64,000 nt of DNA from Micromonospora sp. CB01531 (GTDB lineage: Bacteria; Actinomycetota; Actinomycetes; Mycobacteriales; Micromonosporaceae). The stretch spans positions 1-64,000 of the forward strand of contig NZ_LWLS01000076.1 in NCBI RefSeq assembly GCF_001905095.1, given 5' to 3'. The notes under the pieces are model-generated. The model was not told the origin of the DNA. It worked only from the letters and a program-made list of their open reading frames with translations, and ran no database searches. Made by a program: the position numbers and the translations under genes. This document shows positions 15,855 to 24,509 of this stretch, in pieces. The stretch's first letter is position 1. Each line of letters opens with the position of its first letter.

Positions 15855-15891
15855 ATCACCCCGCCGCCGGCCTCGGGCTGGCGGCGGTGAT
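15855..15891. terminator. Stem-loop between convergent kinase and hydrolase genes
   Basis: ATCACC-cc-GCCGCC (15855-15868) pairs with GGCGGCGGTGAT (15880-15891), a 12-bp stem with a two-base bulge. It lies 19 bp after the kinase stop and 50 bp before the end of the opposing hydrolase gene. A bidirectional terminator is likely, without a T-run. Confidence 0.5.
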
Positions 15892-15940
15892 GCTGTTCCT
15901 CGTGGGCCAGGCCGTCGGCGTCACCGCCTCGCGTCGGCTG

Positions 15941-16777
15941 TCACCTGTCGCTCTGCGTGCACTGCGCCGGCCCGGCCAGTCCGGCGCGGCCGGCGAAGAA
16001 GTCCGCCAACACGGGCGCCAGGTCGGCGTCGGGCACCTGGTGCCAGTCCCCGCGCATGCTGCGCCGGTGGCCGTGCGGCAGTGCCGCCACGACGCCGGCG
16101 GCCCACTCGCGCAGCCGCGCGTCGCTCTGCTCGCTGTCGACCACCAGGGTCGGCACGGTGACCCGGGCCAGCTCGTCCGCCGGCAGCGCGTCGACGATCG
16201 TCAGGTCGTAGACCAGGGTGTGGGCCAGTTGCTCCAGCGCCGGCCACCAGGGGCTCTCCCGCATGCCCACGGTCATCTCGGCCGGCACGCCGATGCTCGC
16301 GTGGAAGTGCGCCACCGCGTCGCCCCGGCGACCCGCCGCCACCAGCCCGGCGATCTCCGCGGCCAGCCCTGGCTCGCCGGTCGGGGCGCTGGCGAGATCC
16401 AGCGGGGGCTCGAGCAGCGCCAGCCGGTCCACCGGCAGCCCTCGCGCGGCCGCGGCCAGCGCCAGCACCGCCCCGGACGAGAAGCCGAACAGGCATGCCG
16501 GAGCGCCGATCTCCTCGACCAGCGCCCGCAGGTCGTCGACCTCGCGGTCCACGTGGTAGGGCGCGGTGTCCGAGCTGCCGCCCCGGCCCCGCCGGTCGTA
16601 GCAGACCACGGTGAACTCTTCGGCCAGCCGGGCCGCCAAGGGGCACATCGGCCCCATCTCACGGAATCCGCTGGCGGCGTCCACCATCACCACGGTCGGA
16701 CCGGAGCCGCTGTGTTCGTACGCGATGGTGCTGCCGTCGGCGGACCGGATGGTCCCCTCGACGGGTGCGTGCGTCAT
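15941..16777 (-). CDS. Alpha/beta hydrolase
   Basis: A 278-residue alpha/beta-hydrolase. It shows the oxyanion strand SGPTVVMVDAASG, CYDRRGRGGSSD, the nucleophile elbow FGFSSGAVLAL (Ser about 97) and a late Asp (TLVVDSE). The catalytic His is probably in GDWHQVPDADL. The family covers esterases, lactonases and dehalogenases, and the substrate cannot be inferred. Start ATG 16777 has GAGGAG eight bases upstream. Divergent from dedA by about 200 bp. Confidence 0.9.
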   Translation of the reverse strand: MTHAPVEGTIRSADGSTIAYEHSGSGPTVVMVDAASGFREMGPMCPLAARLAEEFTVVCYDRRGRGGSSDTAPYHVDREVDDLRALVEEIGAPACLFGFSSGAVLALAAAARGLPVDRLALLEPPLDLASAPTGEPGLAAEIAGLVAAGRRGDAVAHFHASIGVPAEMTVGMRESPWWPALEQLAHTLVYDLTIVDALPADELARVTVPTLVVDSEQSDARLREWAAGVVAALPHGHRRSMRGDWHQVPDADLAPVLADFFAGRAGLAGPAQCTQSDR

Positions 16778-16975
16778 CGGCCCGCTCCTCTCCGGGGTCG
16801 GCGGCCCCACCGCCTCACCGTAGGTCACCGGTCCGACACGATCGCCTGTGCTCAGTGGAGTGTCGCCTGGTCCGCGCCTGCGGGTGGCCGGCTGCGCGGG
16901 TGACGCTCCGGTGCTCCGCAGCCGACCGGCGACGGTTTCGTGGTCGCCGGCTGCGCCGGACCGTAACGTAGTCGG

Positions 16976-17728
16976 ATGATCGGAAACGCACAGCTCCTGC
17001 TCGGCCCCCGTGTCAACGTCCCGAGGGCCGCGGAGCCGGCCGGTGACGGGCCCGTCGGCTGGGTCACCGGCCTGGTCGAACGGCTCGGTGGCCCCGGCGC
17101 CGGTCTCGCTGTGGCCCTGGAGAACCTCTTCCCGCCCATCCCCAGCGAGGTGATCCTCCCGCTGGCCGGATTCACCGCCAGCCAGGGCCGGATGAGCCTG
17201 GTCGGGGCGATCCTCTGGACCACCCTCGGCTCGGTGCTGGGTGCGCTCGCCCTCTACCGCATCGGCGCGGCCCTCGGCCGGGACCGGATGCGTGCCATCG
17301 TGGCCCGGCTGCCGCTGGTCAAGCTGGAGGACGTCGACCGTACCGAGGCGTGGTTCCTCCGGCACGGCGTCAAGGCGGTCTTCTTCGGCCGGATGATTCC
17401 GATCTTCCGCAGCCTCATCTCCATCCCGGCCGGCGTCGAACGGATGCCCGTGCCGATTTTCCTGCTCTACACCACGCTGGGCAGCCTGATCTGGAACAGC
17501 GTCTTCGTGCTGGCCGGCTACCTGCTGGGCGAGAACTGGCACGTGGTCGAGACGTACGTCGGGACGCTGCAGAACGTCGTCATCGTGGTCTGCGTGGGCG
17601 CGGTCGGCTGGTTCGTGTTCAGCCGGGTACGCCGGGCGCGACGGTCCCGGTCGGTTCCGGTCGAGCCGCCTCGCGGGACCCTGTACCGGGGTGGCTGGTA
17701 CGTGCCCGAGCAGACGGACGAGCGGTAG
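16976..17728 (+). CDS. DedA family membrane protein
   Basis: A 250-residue polytopic protein with the VTT/SNARE-associated (DedA) domain. ENLFPPIPSEVILPLAGF, GALALYRIGAALG and FGRMIPIFRSLISIPAG carry the conserved Glu/Pro and Arg/Pro residues of the family. DedA proteins act in membrane lipid flipping/recycling and in envelope stress and polymyxin-type peptide tolerance. About five hydrophobic segments are visible. The tail after the last segment is basic and cytoplasmic. A terminator-like hairpin lies 100 bp downstream. Confidence 0.93.
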   Translation: MIGNAQLLLGPRVNVPRAAEPAGDGPVGWVTGLVERLGGPGAGLAVALENLFPPIPSEVILPLAGFTASQGRMSLVGAILWTTLGSVLGALALYRIGAALGRDRMRAIVARLPLVKLEDVDRTEAWFLRHGVKAVFFGRMIPIFRSLISIPAGVERMPVPIFLLYTTLGSLIWNSVFVLAGYLLGENWHVVETYVGTLQNVVIVVCVGAVGWFVFSRVRRARRSRSVPVEPPRGTLYRGGWYVPEQTDER

Positions 17729-17824
17729 CCCGTGCGGTCTCGCGGGCGGGCCCGCCCGTGACCGACTCCGTGTCGGCGGATGGCGGATACCGCCGGTTCA
17801 GCGAGGTGGACAATCAGCAATCCG

Positions 17825-17856
17825 GAAGGATCCCTCCCCCTTCGGAGGGGTCCTTT
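17825..17856 (+). terminator. Rho-independent-like terminator after dedA
   Basis: GAAGGATCCCTCC pairs with GGAGGGGTCCTTT around the loop CCCTT. The stem is about 12 bp with one mismatch, ending in a short T-run (TCCTTTCG). It lies between dedA (ends 17728) and the CapA-like gene (17903). It separates the two transcription units, or alternatively acts as an attenuator in the leader of the second. Confidence 0.6.
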
Positions 17857-17902
17857 CGTGTTCGCCCTTCCTGCCGGACCGGAGCTGAGCAGACTTCCGC
17901 AG

Positions 17903-19060
17903 ATGAGGATGAAGCTCGGCCTTGCGGCGATGCTGGCGTTGCTGGCCGGGGCCTGCACCGATTCGGCGCGAGTGGCTCCGAAACCGCCCACCACCCCACG
18001 CGCCGTGGCGCCGGCCCCGGCGCCGAAGAACCAGCTCACCGTGGTGGCCGCCGGTGATCTGCTGGTGCACCCGCCGCTCACCGAGCAGGCCGCCGCCGAC
18101 GCGCAGGCGGCGGGCCGTGCCGGGCACGACTTCACCCGGGTGCTGAGTGCGATTCGTCCCCGGGTGAGCGCTGCGGACCTCGCCATCTGTCACATGGAGA
18201 CGCCGCTGGCGGATCCGCAGGGCCCGTTCACCGGATGGCCGGCGTTCAGCGTGCCGCCGGAGTTGGCCGACGCGGCGGCCTGGGCCGGATTCGACACCTG
18301 CTCCACGGCGTCCAACCACTCGCTGGACACGGGCATGGAGGGCATCACCCGGACCCTGAACAACCTTGACCGGGTCGGGCTGCGGCACGCCGGCACAGCC
18401 CGCAGCGCCGAGGAGGCGGCCCGGACGAACATCCTCGACGTGGCGGGTGTGAAGGTCGCCCAGCTGTCGTACGCGCTGAGCTTCAACGACATCCCACTGC
18501 CGGAGGGCAGGCCGTGGGCCGCGAACCTCATCGACCGGGACGCCATCCTCGCCGCGGCGCACCGGGCGCGGACGGCGGGCGCGGAGATCGTCATCCTCTC
18601 CATGCACTGGGGGACCGAGTACCAGAACGCGCCGAACGACGACCAGCTGGACCTCGCCCAGGAGTTGCTCGCCTCGCCCGACGTCGATCTGATCATCGGA
18701 CACCACGTCCACGTGGTACAGCCATTCGAGAAGATCGGCCGGAAGTGGGTCGCCTACGGGATGGGCAACCTGACCGCCCGGTTCGACGACGGCTCCCCGG
18801 AGAACACCCAGGACGCCGTGGTGCCCGAGTTCACCTTCACCCGCACCACTTCCGGGGGCTGGGAGGTCACCAATGTGAGCGTGCTGCCGACCTGGATGGA
18901 GTACCAACCGGCGGCTCGGGTGGTCGACCTGGTCGGCGCCGCCAAGGACCCGACGGTGTCCGCCGGGCAGCGGACGCACTATGCCGAGATCGAGAAGCGG
19001 ATCAACGGGTACGTGGGCATGCGCGGTGCCTTCGAGGCGGGGCTGCGCCCCCTCTCCTGA
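17903..19060 (+). CDS. CapA/PgsA-family lipoprotein (poly-gamma-glutamate synthesis-like)
   Basis: A 385-residue protein with a lipoprotein signal: basic start MRMK, hydrophobic core, lipobox LLAGAC with Cys18. The mature part is a CapA-type metallophosphoesterase fold (LTVVAAGDLLVHPPL, ICHMETPLAD, STASNHSLDTGMEGI, IVILSMHWGTEYQNAP, IIGHHVHVVQPFE). In Bacillus CapA is a subunit of the poly-gamma-glutamate exporter. Here no capB/capC genes are nearby, so the role is probably a surface hydrolase of unknown substrate. The ATG at 17903 is chosen because it begins the signal peptide. Confidence 0.9.
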   Translation: MRMKLGLAAMLALLAGACTDSARVAPKPPTTPRAVAPAPAPKNQLTVVAAGDLLVHPPLTEQAAADAQAAGRAGHDFTRVLSAIRPRVSAADLAICHMETPLADPQGPFTGWPAFSVPPELADAAAWAGFDTCSTASNHSLDTGMEGITRTLNNLDRVGLRHAGTARSAEEAARTNILDVAGVKVAQLSYALSFNDIPLPEGRPWAANLIDRDAILAAAHRARTAGAEIVILSMHWGTEYQNAPNDDQLDLAQELLASPDVDLIIGHHVHVVQPFEKIGRKWVAYGMGNLTARFDDGSPENTQDAVVPEFTFTRTTSGGWEVTNVSVLPTWMEYQPAARVVDLVGAAKDPTVSAGQRTHYAEIEKRINGYVGMRGAFEAGLRPLS

Positions 19061-19074
19061 ACTCGCCGGCCGGT

Positions 19075-19118
19075 GCCGGGCGACCGTGACGGATGCGCCT
19101 GCACCACGGTCGCCCGGC
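19075..19118. terminator. Bidirectional terminator between the capA-like gene and gdhA
   Basis: GCCGGGCGACCGTG (19075-19088) and CACGGTCGCCCGGC (19105-19118) form a perfect 14-bp stem with a 16-base loop in the 74-bp gap between the convergent genes. Confidence 0.75.
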
Positions 19119-19134
19119 CGCCCATAGTGGTCGG

Positions 19135-20475
19135 TCACACCAGGCCGTGCGCGAGCATCGCCTCCGCCACCCGCCGGAAACCGTTGATGTTCGCGCCGGC
19201 CACGTAGTCACCCGGCAGGCCGTAGTCCTGGGCGGTGGCCCAGCACCGGGCGTGGATGTCCCGCATGGTCTCCCGCAGCCGCTGCTCCGACTGGGTGAAC
19301 GTCCACGAGTCGCGGCTGGCGTTCTGTTGCATCTCCAGTGCGCTCACCGCCACGCCGCCCGCGTTGGCCGCCTTGCCCGGGGCGAACTTCACCCCCGCCC
19401 GGCCCAGGATCCGCACGGCCTCCGGCGTGGTGGGCATGTTCGCCCCCTCCACCACCGCGATGCAGCCGCCGGCCACCAGCGCCGCGGCCTCCGCGCCGCC
19501 GATCTCGTTCTGCGTCGCGCACGGCAGCGCCAGGTCGCAGGGCACCTCCCAGACGGTACGACCGGCGACCGCCACCGCGTCCGGCACGTGCTTGATGTAG
19601 TTGTCGAGCCGGACCCGGCGCTCCTCCTTCAGCTCCCGCAGCAGCTCCAGGTCGATGCCCTGCTCGTCCAGCACGTACCCGTGCGAGTCGGAGCAGGCCA
19701 CCACCCGGCCGCCGAGCTGGTGCACCTTCTCGATGGCGTAGATCGCCACGTTGCCCGAGCCGGAGACCACCACCCGCTTGCCGTCCAGGCTGTCCCCGGC
19801 CTGCTTCAGCATCTCCTCGGCGAAGAAGACCGCCCCGTACCCGGTCGCCTCCCGGCGCACCTGCGCGCCGCCGTACGACAGGCCCTTGCCGGTGAGCACC
19901 CCCGACTCGTACCGGTTGGTGATCCGCTTGTACTGGCCGAACAGGTAGCCGATCTCCCGACCGCCGACGCCGATGTCGCCGGCCGGTACGTCGGTCTGCG
20001 CGCCGATGTGCCGGTACAGCTCCGTCATGAAGCTCTGGCAGAAGCGCATCACCTCCCGGTCCGAGCAGCCCTTCGGGTCGAAGTCCGCGCCGCCCTTGCC
20101 ACCTCCGATCGGCAGGCCGGTCAGCGCGTTCTTGAAGATCTGCTCGAAGCCGAGGAACTTGACGATGCCCAGGTAGACCGACGGGTGGAAGCGCAGCCCG
20201 CCCTTGAACGGGCCCAGTGCGCTGTTGAACTCCACCCGGAAGCCGCGGTTCACCCAGATCCGGCCGCGGTCGTCCTCCCACGGCACCCGGAAGATGACCT
20301 GCCGCTCCGGCTCACAGATCCGCTCGATGATCCGTGCGTGCGCGTACTCGGGGTGACGGGCCAGGGCCGGGCCGATGCTCTCCAGCACCTCCCGTACCGC
20401 CTGGTGGAACTCGGGTTCACCCGGGTTGCGGTTGACCACGTCCGCGAACACCGTCTCGATTGTCTCTGGCATCAC
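19135..20475 (-). CDS. gdhA: NADP-specific glutamate dehydrogenase
   Basis: A 446-residue hexameric-type GDH. The substrate-binding segment is ALGPFKGGLRFHPSV. The catalytic Lys is in GLPIGGGKGGADFDPKG, and the NADP fold is VVVSGSGNVAIYAIEKVHQLGG. PATQNE-like LPCATQNEIGG and EGANMPTTPEA are also present. It makes glutamate from 2-oxoglutarate, ammonium and NADPH in the cytosol. Length and motifs match the E. coli GdhA class, not the large NAD enzymes. GTG at 20475 (GGAAGGGA eight bases upstream) and ATG at 20472 are adjacent candidates. Divergent from the MazG-like gene. Confidence 0.95.
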   Translation of the reverse strand: MMPETIETVFADVVNRNPGEPEFHQAVREVLESIGPALARHPEYAHARIIERICEPERQVIFRVPWEDDRGRIWVNRGFRVEFNSALGPFKGGLRFHPSVYLGIVKFLGFEQIFKNALTGLPIGGGKGGADFDPKGCSDREVMRFCQSFMTELYRHIGAQTDVPAGDIGVGGREIGYLFGQYKRITNRYESGVLTGKGLSYGGAQVRREATGYGAVFFAEEMLKQAGDSLDGKRVVVSGSGNVAIYAIEKVHQLGGRVVACSDSHGYVLDEQGIDLELLRELKEERRVRLDNYIKHVPDAVAVAGRTVWEVPCDLALPCATQNEIGGAEAAALVAGGCIAVVEGANMPTTPEAVRILGRAGVKFAPGKAANAGGVAVSALEMQQNASRDSWTFTQSEQRLRETMRDIHARCWATAQDYGLPGDYVAGANINGFRRVAEAMLAHGLV

Positions 20476-20582
20476 CCGACACGTCCCTTCCGGTCCCGGG
20501 CTGCCCCGTCGCCCCCACCGGATCGGCCTCGCGCCGACCGCCCCCGGATACGATAATCACCGTCGTCCGGTTCACTGGTCCC

Positions 20583-20891
20583 GTGGACGAGTTGATCTGG
20601 GACGCCGCGCGCGCCTCCCGTGACTGGCTGGACGGCGCCAACGGCACCGGGGACACCGAGCTGACCTGCCGCATCCTCAAGCTGACCGAGGAGGCGGGGG
20701 AGGCCGCTGCCGCCTGGATCGGGGTGCTCGGGCAGAACCCGCGTAAGGGAGTGACCCATAGCCGCGAGGACGTGGCCGCGGAGCTGGCCGACGTGGTGTT
20801 CACGGCGCTCGTCGCGATCGAGAGTCTGGGGCTGGACGCGCGGTCCGTGGTGTCGGAGTGCGCCGCGAAGGTGCGGTCCCGCCTGAGCTGA
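20583..20891 (+). CDS. MazG-like NTP pyrophosphohydrolase family protein
   Basis: A 102-residue all-helical protein with the MazG metal-binding pattern: LKLTEEAGEAAAAWIGVLG (ExxE) and REDVAAELADVVFTAL (ExxD). The family hydrolyses non-canonical NTPs or dCTP-like substrates with Mg. GTG 20583 starts the conserved part. There is no obvious ribosome binding site, so translation may be leaderless. An in-frame extension to 20460 is low-complexity and overlaps gdhA. Confidence 0.82.
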   Translation: MDELIWDAARASRDWLDGANGTGDTELTCRILKLTEEAGEAAAAWIGVLGQNPRKGVTHSREDVAAELADVVFTALVAIESLGLDARSVVSECAAKVRSRLS

Positions 20892-20995
20892 GGTTTTCGG
20901 GGGCGGACGGGTGAGCGGCTTTGCCGGTGGCACTCTGATCCTCACCGCGGGTTGGTGAATCGGCCGGATGGTGCGGGCGGCTCGGCCGGCTGACC

Positions 20996-22408
20996 TCATG
21001 GCCGGCGCGCGTCGGTGACGGCTTCGGCGGCGTGAGCGAGGCGGCGGACGGCCTCGTCCATGAGATCGGGCGGGGCCGCGGCGTAGGTCAGGCGCAGGTG
21101 CGGCGCCGGGGGTTCGGCCGCGTACCACGGGCGGCCGGGGAAGACGATGACGCCTTCGGCGGCAGCCGCGGCGGCCAGCGCGACGTCGTCGGTGCCGTCG
21201 GGCAGGCGGACCCACAGGTGCAGGCCGCCACGGGGGATCATCGCTGGGGCGAGCTGCGGCAGGTGCCGGCGTAGCGCCGTCAGCAGCGCCTCGCGCCGCG
21301 CCAGCAGCGCTGTCCGCAGGGTGCGGCGGTGCCGGGTCCAGGACGGGGCAGTGACGAACTCCAGCGTGGCCTGCTGCAGCGGACCGGCCACGAAGAAGTC
21401 GTCGAGCAACCGGGCCGAGCGCAGCCGGGCACCGGCCGGGCCGCGGGCACCGATCGCGGCGACCCGCAGCCCGGGGGCGGCGGACTTGGTCAGTGAGCGC
21501 AGGTAGACGACATGCCCGTCGGGGTCGTCGGCGGCCAGCGGTGGCGGGCCCTCTCCGTCGATGGTGAGGTCGCGGGCGTAGTCGTCCTCGATCAGGAATG
21601 CGCTGGCGTCTCGGACGGCGTCGGCGACCCCGGCTCGGCGGTGAGCTGCCAGGCTGGCACCGGTCGGGTTGGCGTGGAGCGGTTGGCAGTAGAACAGTCG
21701 CGCGCCGGTGCGGGCGAACGCGGCGGCGAGCTGGTCCGGGCGTACGCCGTCGGCGTCGGCGGGCACCGGCACCACCCGCAGTCCGGCCGCCCGGGCCGTG
21801 GCTAGCGCCCCCAGGTAGGTCGGAGACTCGACCAGCAGGGTGTCGCCGGGCGCGGCGAGCGCGCGCAACGCCGACGACAGCGCCGCCTGCCCGCCCGGGC
21901 AGATCACCAGGTCGTCGGCGTGCAGCCCGGTCTCGGCCTCGCGGGCGAACCAGGCGCGCAGGTCCGCGCGTCCCTCGGCCGGTCCGCGCTGCCAGGTGGC
22001 GGGCTGCCGGGCGGCGCGGGCGAGCGCGGCGCCGAGCGCCGCGGCCGGCTGCAGATCGGCGTCGAGGTAGCCGCCGGACAGCGGAATCGCTCCCGGCCGC
22101 GGTAACGCCAGTAACGCCTGCATCTCCTCCTCGCCCGGTCTGCGGGCGCCGAGCGCCACTGTCTGCCAGGACAGGTCGGGTGCGCGCCGCTCGTCCGGCC
22201 GGGCGGCCACGAAGGTGCCCTTCCCCGGTCGCGTCTCGATCAGCCCTTGCGCCACCAGTTGCCGGACCGCCTCGGCGACGGTGACCGGTGAGGCCTGGTG
22301 CCGGGCGGTCAACTCGCGCACCGAGGGCAGCTGTGTGCCGGCGGCCGCGGCGGCCGTGAGCCGGCGCAGATCTTGGATAACGCGATCTGCTGCGTTACCG
22401 TTGTCCAT
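20996..22408 (-). CDS. MocR-type regulator: GntR domain fused to PLP aminotransferase fold
   Basis: A 470-residue protein. Residues about 5-72 are a GntR winged helix (LPSVRELTARHQASPVTVAE, GLIETRPGKGTFVA). The rest is a fold-type I aminotransferase domain: VICPGGQAALSSALRAL, VESPTYLGALATARAAG, IEDDYARDL and the PLP lysine in RSLTKSAAPGLRVAAIG. MocR/PdxR/TauR regulators use the PLP-bound domain as a sensor. The divergent neighbour is an EamA exporter, a common MocR target, so amino-acid or PLP-linked export control is likely. Its ATG overlaps the ATG of that neighbour on the other strand. No Shine-Dalgarno is visible. Confidence 0.92.
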   Translation of the reverse strand: MDNGNAADRVIQDLRRLTAAAAAGTQLPSVRELTARHQASPVTVAEAVRQLVAQGLIETRPGKGTFVAARPDERRAPDLSWQTVALGARRPGEEEMQALLALPRPGAIPLSGGYLDADLQPAAALGAALARAARQPATWQRGPAEGRADLRAWFAREAETGLHADDLVICPGGQAALSSALRALAAPGDTLLVESPTYLGALATARAAGLRVVPVPADADGVRPDQLAAAFARTGARLFYCQPLHANPTGASLAAHRRAGVADAVRDASAFLIEDDYARDLTIDGEGPPPLAADDPDGHVVYLRSLTKSAAPGLRVAAIGARGPAGARLRSARLLDDFFVAGPLQQATLEFVTAPSWTRHRRTLRTALLARREALLTALRRHLPQLAPAMIPRGGLHLWVRLPDGTDDVALAAAAAAEGVIVFPGRPWYAAEPPAPHLRLTYAAAPPDLMDEAVRRLAHAAEAVTDARRP

Positions 22409-22448
22409 GAAGCAGAAGAGTAGCGCTACTGCGGCCGCCACGGTAACG
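22393..22448. promoter_or_regulatory. Inverted repeats around the overlapping start codons
   Basis: CGTTACCGT (22393-22401) and ACGGTAACG (22440-22448) form perfect 9-bp arms flanking both start codons. Between them is the 12-bp palindrome AGTAGCGCTACT (22419-22430). A further TAACGC/GCGTTA pair lies at about 22377-22396. With no intergenic space, these are the best candidates for MocR binding. They sit inside coding DNA. Confidence 0.5.
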
Positions 22449-23420
22449 GCGGAACGGTTCGTCGGCCTCACCCTCGGCGCGCTGGGCGTGCTCGCCTTCA
22501 GCATGTCGCTGCCCGCCACCCGCGTCGCCGTGGGGCACCTCGACCCGTGGTTCGTGGCCTTCGGCCGGGCCGTCGGGGCGGCGCTACTGGCCTGGGCGTA
22601 TCTGCGTCTCACCGGCGCGCCGCGGCCCACCCGCCGCCAGTGGCGGCGCCTGTCGATCGTGGCCGTCGGCGTCGTTGTCGGCTTCCCGCTGTTCACCTCG
22701 CTGGCACTGACCACCCAGACCGCCGCGCACGGCGCGGTCGTCATCACCGTGCTGCCCGCCATGACCGCCGTGTTCGCGGTACTGCGGGCCGGCGAGCGCC
22801 CACCGCTGCTGTTCTGGGTCGCCAGCGGCGGCGGGCTGGTCGCGGTGCTCGCCTTCCTGATGACCAGCGGGGCGGTGCACGGCGCACTGTCGACCGCCGA
22901 CCTGTTCCTGCTCGCGGCGGTCGTCCTGTGCGGGCTGGGCTACGCCGAGGGCGGCTCGCTCGCCCGGGAACTCGGCGGCGCACGGACGATCTGCTGGGCG
23001 CTGCTGCTCTCGCTGCCCGTCACCCTGGTCGTCACGCTCGTCGCCGCCGTGGCGAATCCCCCGCACGCCGACGCCGCCGCCTGGTCGGCGTTCGGCTATC
23101 TCACCGCGATCTCCATGTTCCTGGGCTTCTTCGCCTGGTACGCGGGCCTGGCCCGAGGTGGCATCGCCCAGGTCGGACAGCTCCAGCTCGCCCAGCCGGT
23201 ACTCACCCTGCTCTGGTCCGCGCTGCTGCTCGCCGAGACCGTCACCCCGGCCTCGATCGGGGCGGCGCTGGTCGTGCTGGCCTGCGTCGTGCTGATCCAG
23301 CGCACCCGCGACAGCACACCGGCGCCGGCCGAAACCGGAGGGACCACGTCCATCCCCTGCCGACCGGCGGCGGCGCCCACGCCGACGCGTGCCGGGCCGG
23401 CGGGTCGCCGGACGCGGTGA
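22407..23420 (+). CDS. EamA/DMT-family transporter
   Basis: A 337-residue integral membrane protein with about ten hydrophobic helices in two EamA repeats (VLAFSMSLPATRVAVGHLDP to FLMTSGAV, then DLFLLAAVVLCGLGY to ACVVLIQRTR). Typical elements are RAVGAALLAWAYLRL and the second-repeat GQLQLAQPVLTLLWSALLLAE. These drug/metabolite transporters usually export amino acids or metabolites. The last 40 residues are Pro/Thr/Arg-rich. Divergent from and start-overlapping with the MocR gene, it is probably that regulator's main target. Confidence 0.92.
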   Translation: MKQKSSATAAATVTAERFVGLTLGALGVLAFSMSLPATRVAVGHLDPWFVAFGRAVGAALLAWAYLRLTGAPRPTRRQWRRLSIVAVGVVVGFPLFTSLALTTQTAAHGAVVITVLPAMTAVFAVLRAGERPPLLFWVASGGGLVAVLAFLMTSGAVHGALSTADLFLLAAVVLCGLGYAEGGSLARELGGARTICWALLLSLPVTLVVTLVAAVANPPHADAAAWSAFGYLTAISMFLGFFAWYAGLARGGIAQVGQLQLAQPVLTLLWSALLLAETVTPASIGAALVVLACVVLIQRTRDSTPAPAETGGTTSIPCRPAAAPTPTRAGPAGRRTR

Positions 23421-23506
23421 TCGCCAGCCCGTGCACCCGCTCCGTCGGCCCGGGGGAGAGCGTAAACACGGTGACCGCCGCGGCGGGCTGAGCGTAGAGT
23501 CGGGCG

Positions 23507-24478
23507 GTGGACCGTACCGAATCGCTGCCGGCGCAGACCGTCCCACCTGGCGCGGCGCCCACCGACCCGGGCAGCGTGCTGCTGCCCGGCCACGACGTGC
23601 CGCTGGGCCGCTACACCACGGTGCGGCGGCTGCTGCCGCAGCGGCAGCGGCGGATGGTGGGCGCCTGGTGCTTCGTCGACCACTTCGGACCGGATGACGT
23701 CGCCGAGCGGCCGGGCATGGAGGTGCCGCCGCACCCACACACCGGGTTGCAGACCGTCACCTGGCTGGTCGACGGCGAGATCCTGCACCGGGACAGTCTG
23801 GGCAACGTCCAGCCGATCCGCCCGGGGCAGCTCAACGTGATGACCTCCGGTCACGGCATCGCCCACTCGGAGCGGTCGCCGGCGGCGCACCCCCCGGTCA
23901 TGCACGGCGTCCAGCTCTGGGTGGCGCTGCCGGATCCGGCGCGGGCCGGCGCGGCGGACTTCGCCCACCACGCGGAGCTGCCCCGCTGGCGCGACGGCGA
24001 CCTCGACGTGACCCTGTTGGTCGGCGAGGTGGGCGGCGAGCGTTCGCCGGCCGTGGTGCACACCCCGCTGGTGGGCGCCCAGCTCGAGGTCCGCGGCCCG
24101 GCGCCGGCCACCCTGCCGCTGCGCCGTGACTTCGAGTACGGCCTGCTGGCGATGTCCGGCTCCGCCGAGGTGGACGGGGTGCCGTTCGCGCCGGGGGCGC
24201 TGCTCTACCTGGGCTCCGGTCGGGCCGTGCTGACCCTGCGCGCCGCCCCGGGCAGCCGGCTGCTGCTGCTCGGCGGTACGCCGTTCGAGGAGCCGCTGGT
24301 CATGTGGTGGAACTTCGTGGGCCGCTCGCACGAGGAGGTCGCCGCCGCCCGGGAGGACTGGATGGCGGGCCGCCGGTTCGGCACCGTCGCCGACGATCCG
24401 GCGCCCCCGCTGCCGGCCCCGGCGCTGCCCACCACGCGACTGAAGGCGCGGGACCGCAGCGGTGGTGTGCTCGGCTGA
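23507..24478 (+). CDS. Pirin family protein
   Basis: A 323-residue bicupin. The N-terminal metal site is intact: PPHPHTGLQTVTW gives H76 and H78, and SGHGIAHSE gives H120 and E122. The C-terminal cupin has lost its metal ligands, as usual. Bacterial pirins include quercetin 2,3-dioxygenases and regulators of pyruvate dehydrogenase, and the actual role here is unknown. GTG start at 23507 follows the short gap after the EamA gene. The two could be co-transcribed. Confidence 0.92.
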   Translation: MDRTESLPAQTVPPGAAPTDPGSVLLPGHDVPLGRYTTVRRLLPQRQRRMVGAWCFVDHFGPDDVAERPGMEVPPHPHTGLQTVTWLVDGEILHRDSLGNVQPIRPGQLNVMTSGHGIAHSERSPAAHPPVMHGVQLWVALPDPARAGAADFAHHAELPRWRDGDLDVTLLVGEVGGERSPAVVHTPLVGAQLEVRGPAPATLPLRRDFEYGLLAMSGSAEVDGVPFAPGALLYLGSGRAVLTLRAAPGSRLLLLGGTPFEEPLVMWWNFVGRSHEEVAAAREDWMAGRRFGTVADDPAPPLPAPALPTTRLKARDRSGGVLG

Positions 24479-24509
24479 ATGCCTGGCTCCGGCGCGGGTA
24501 GACCCGGGC

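Noticed and set aside
15848..15940. Plus-strand hydrophobic frame starting PDHPAAGLGLAAVMLFLVGQ after the kinase gene
   Set aside because: It continues antisense through the hydrolase gene without a stop and occupies the terminator hairpin.
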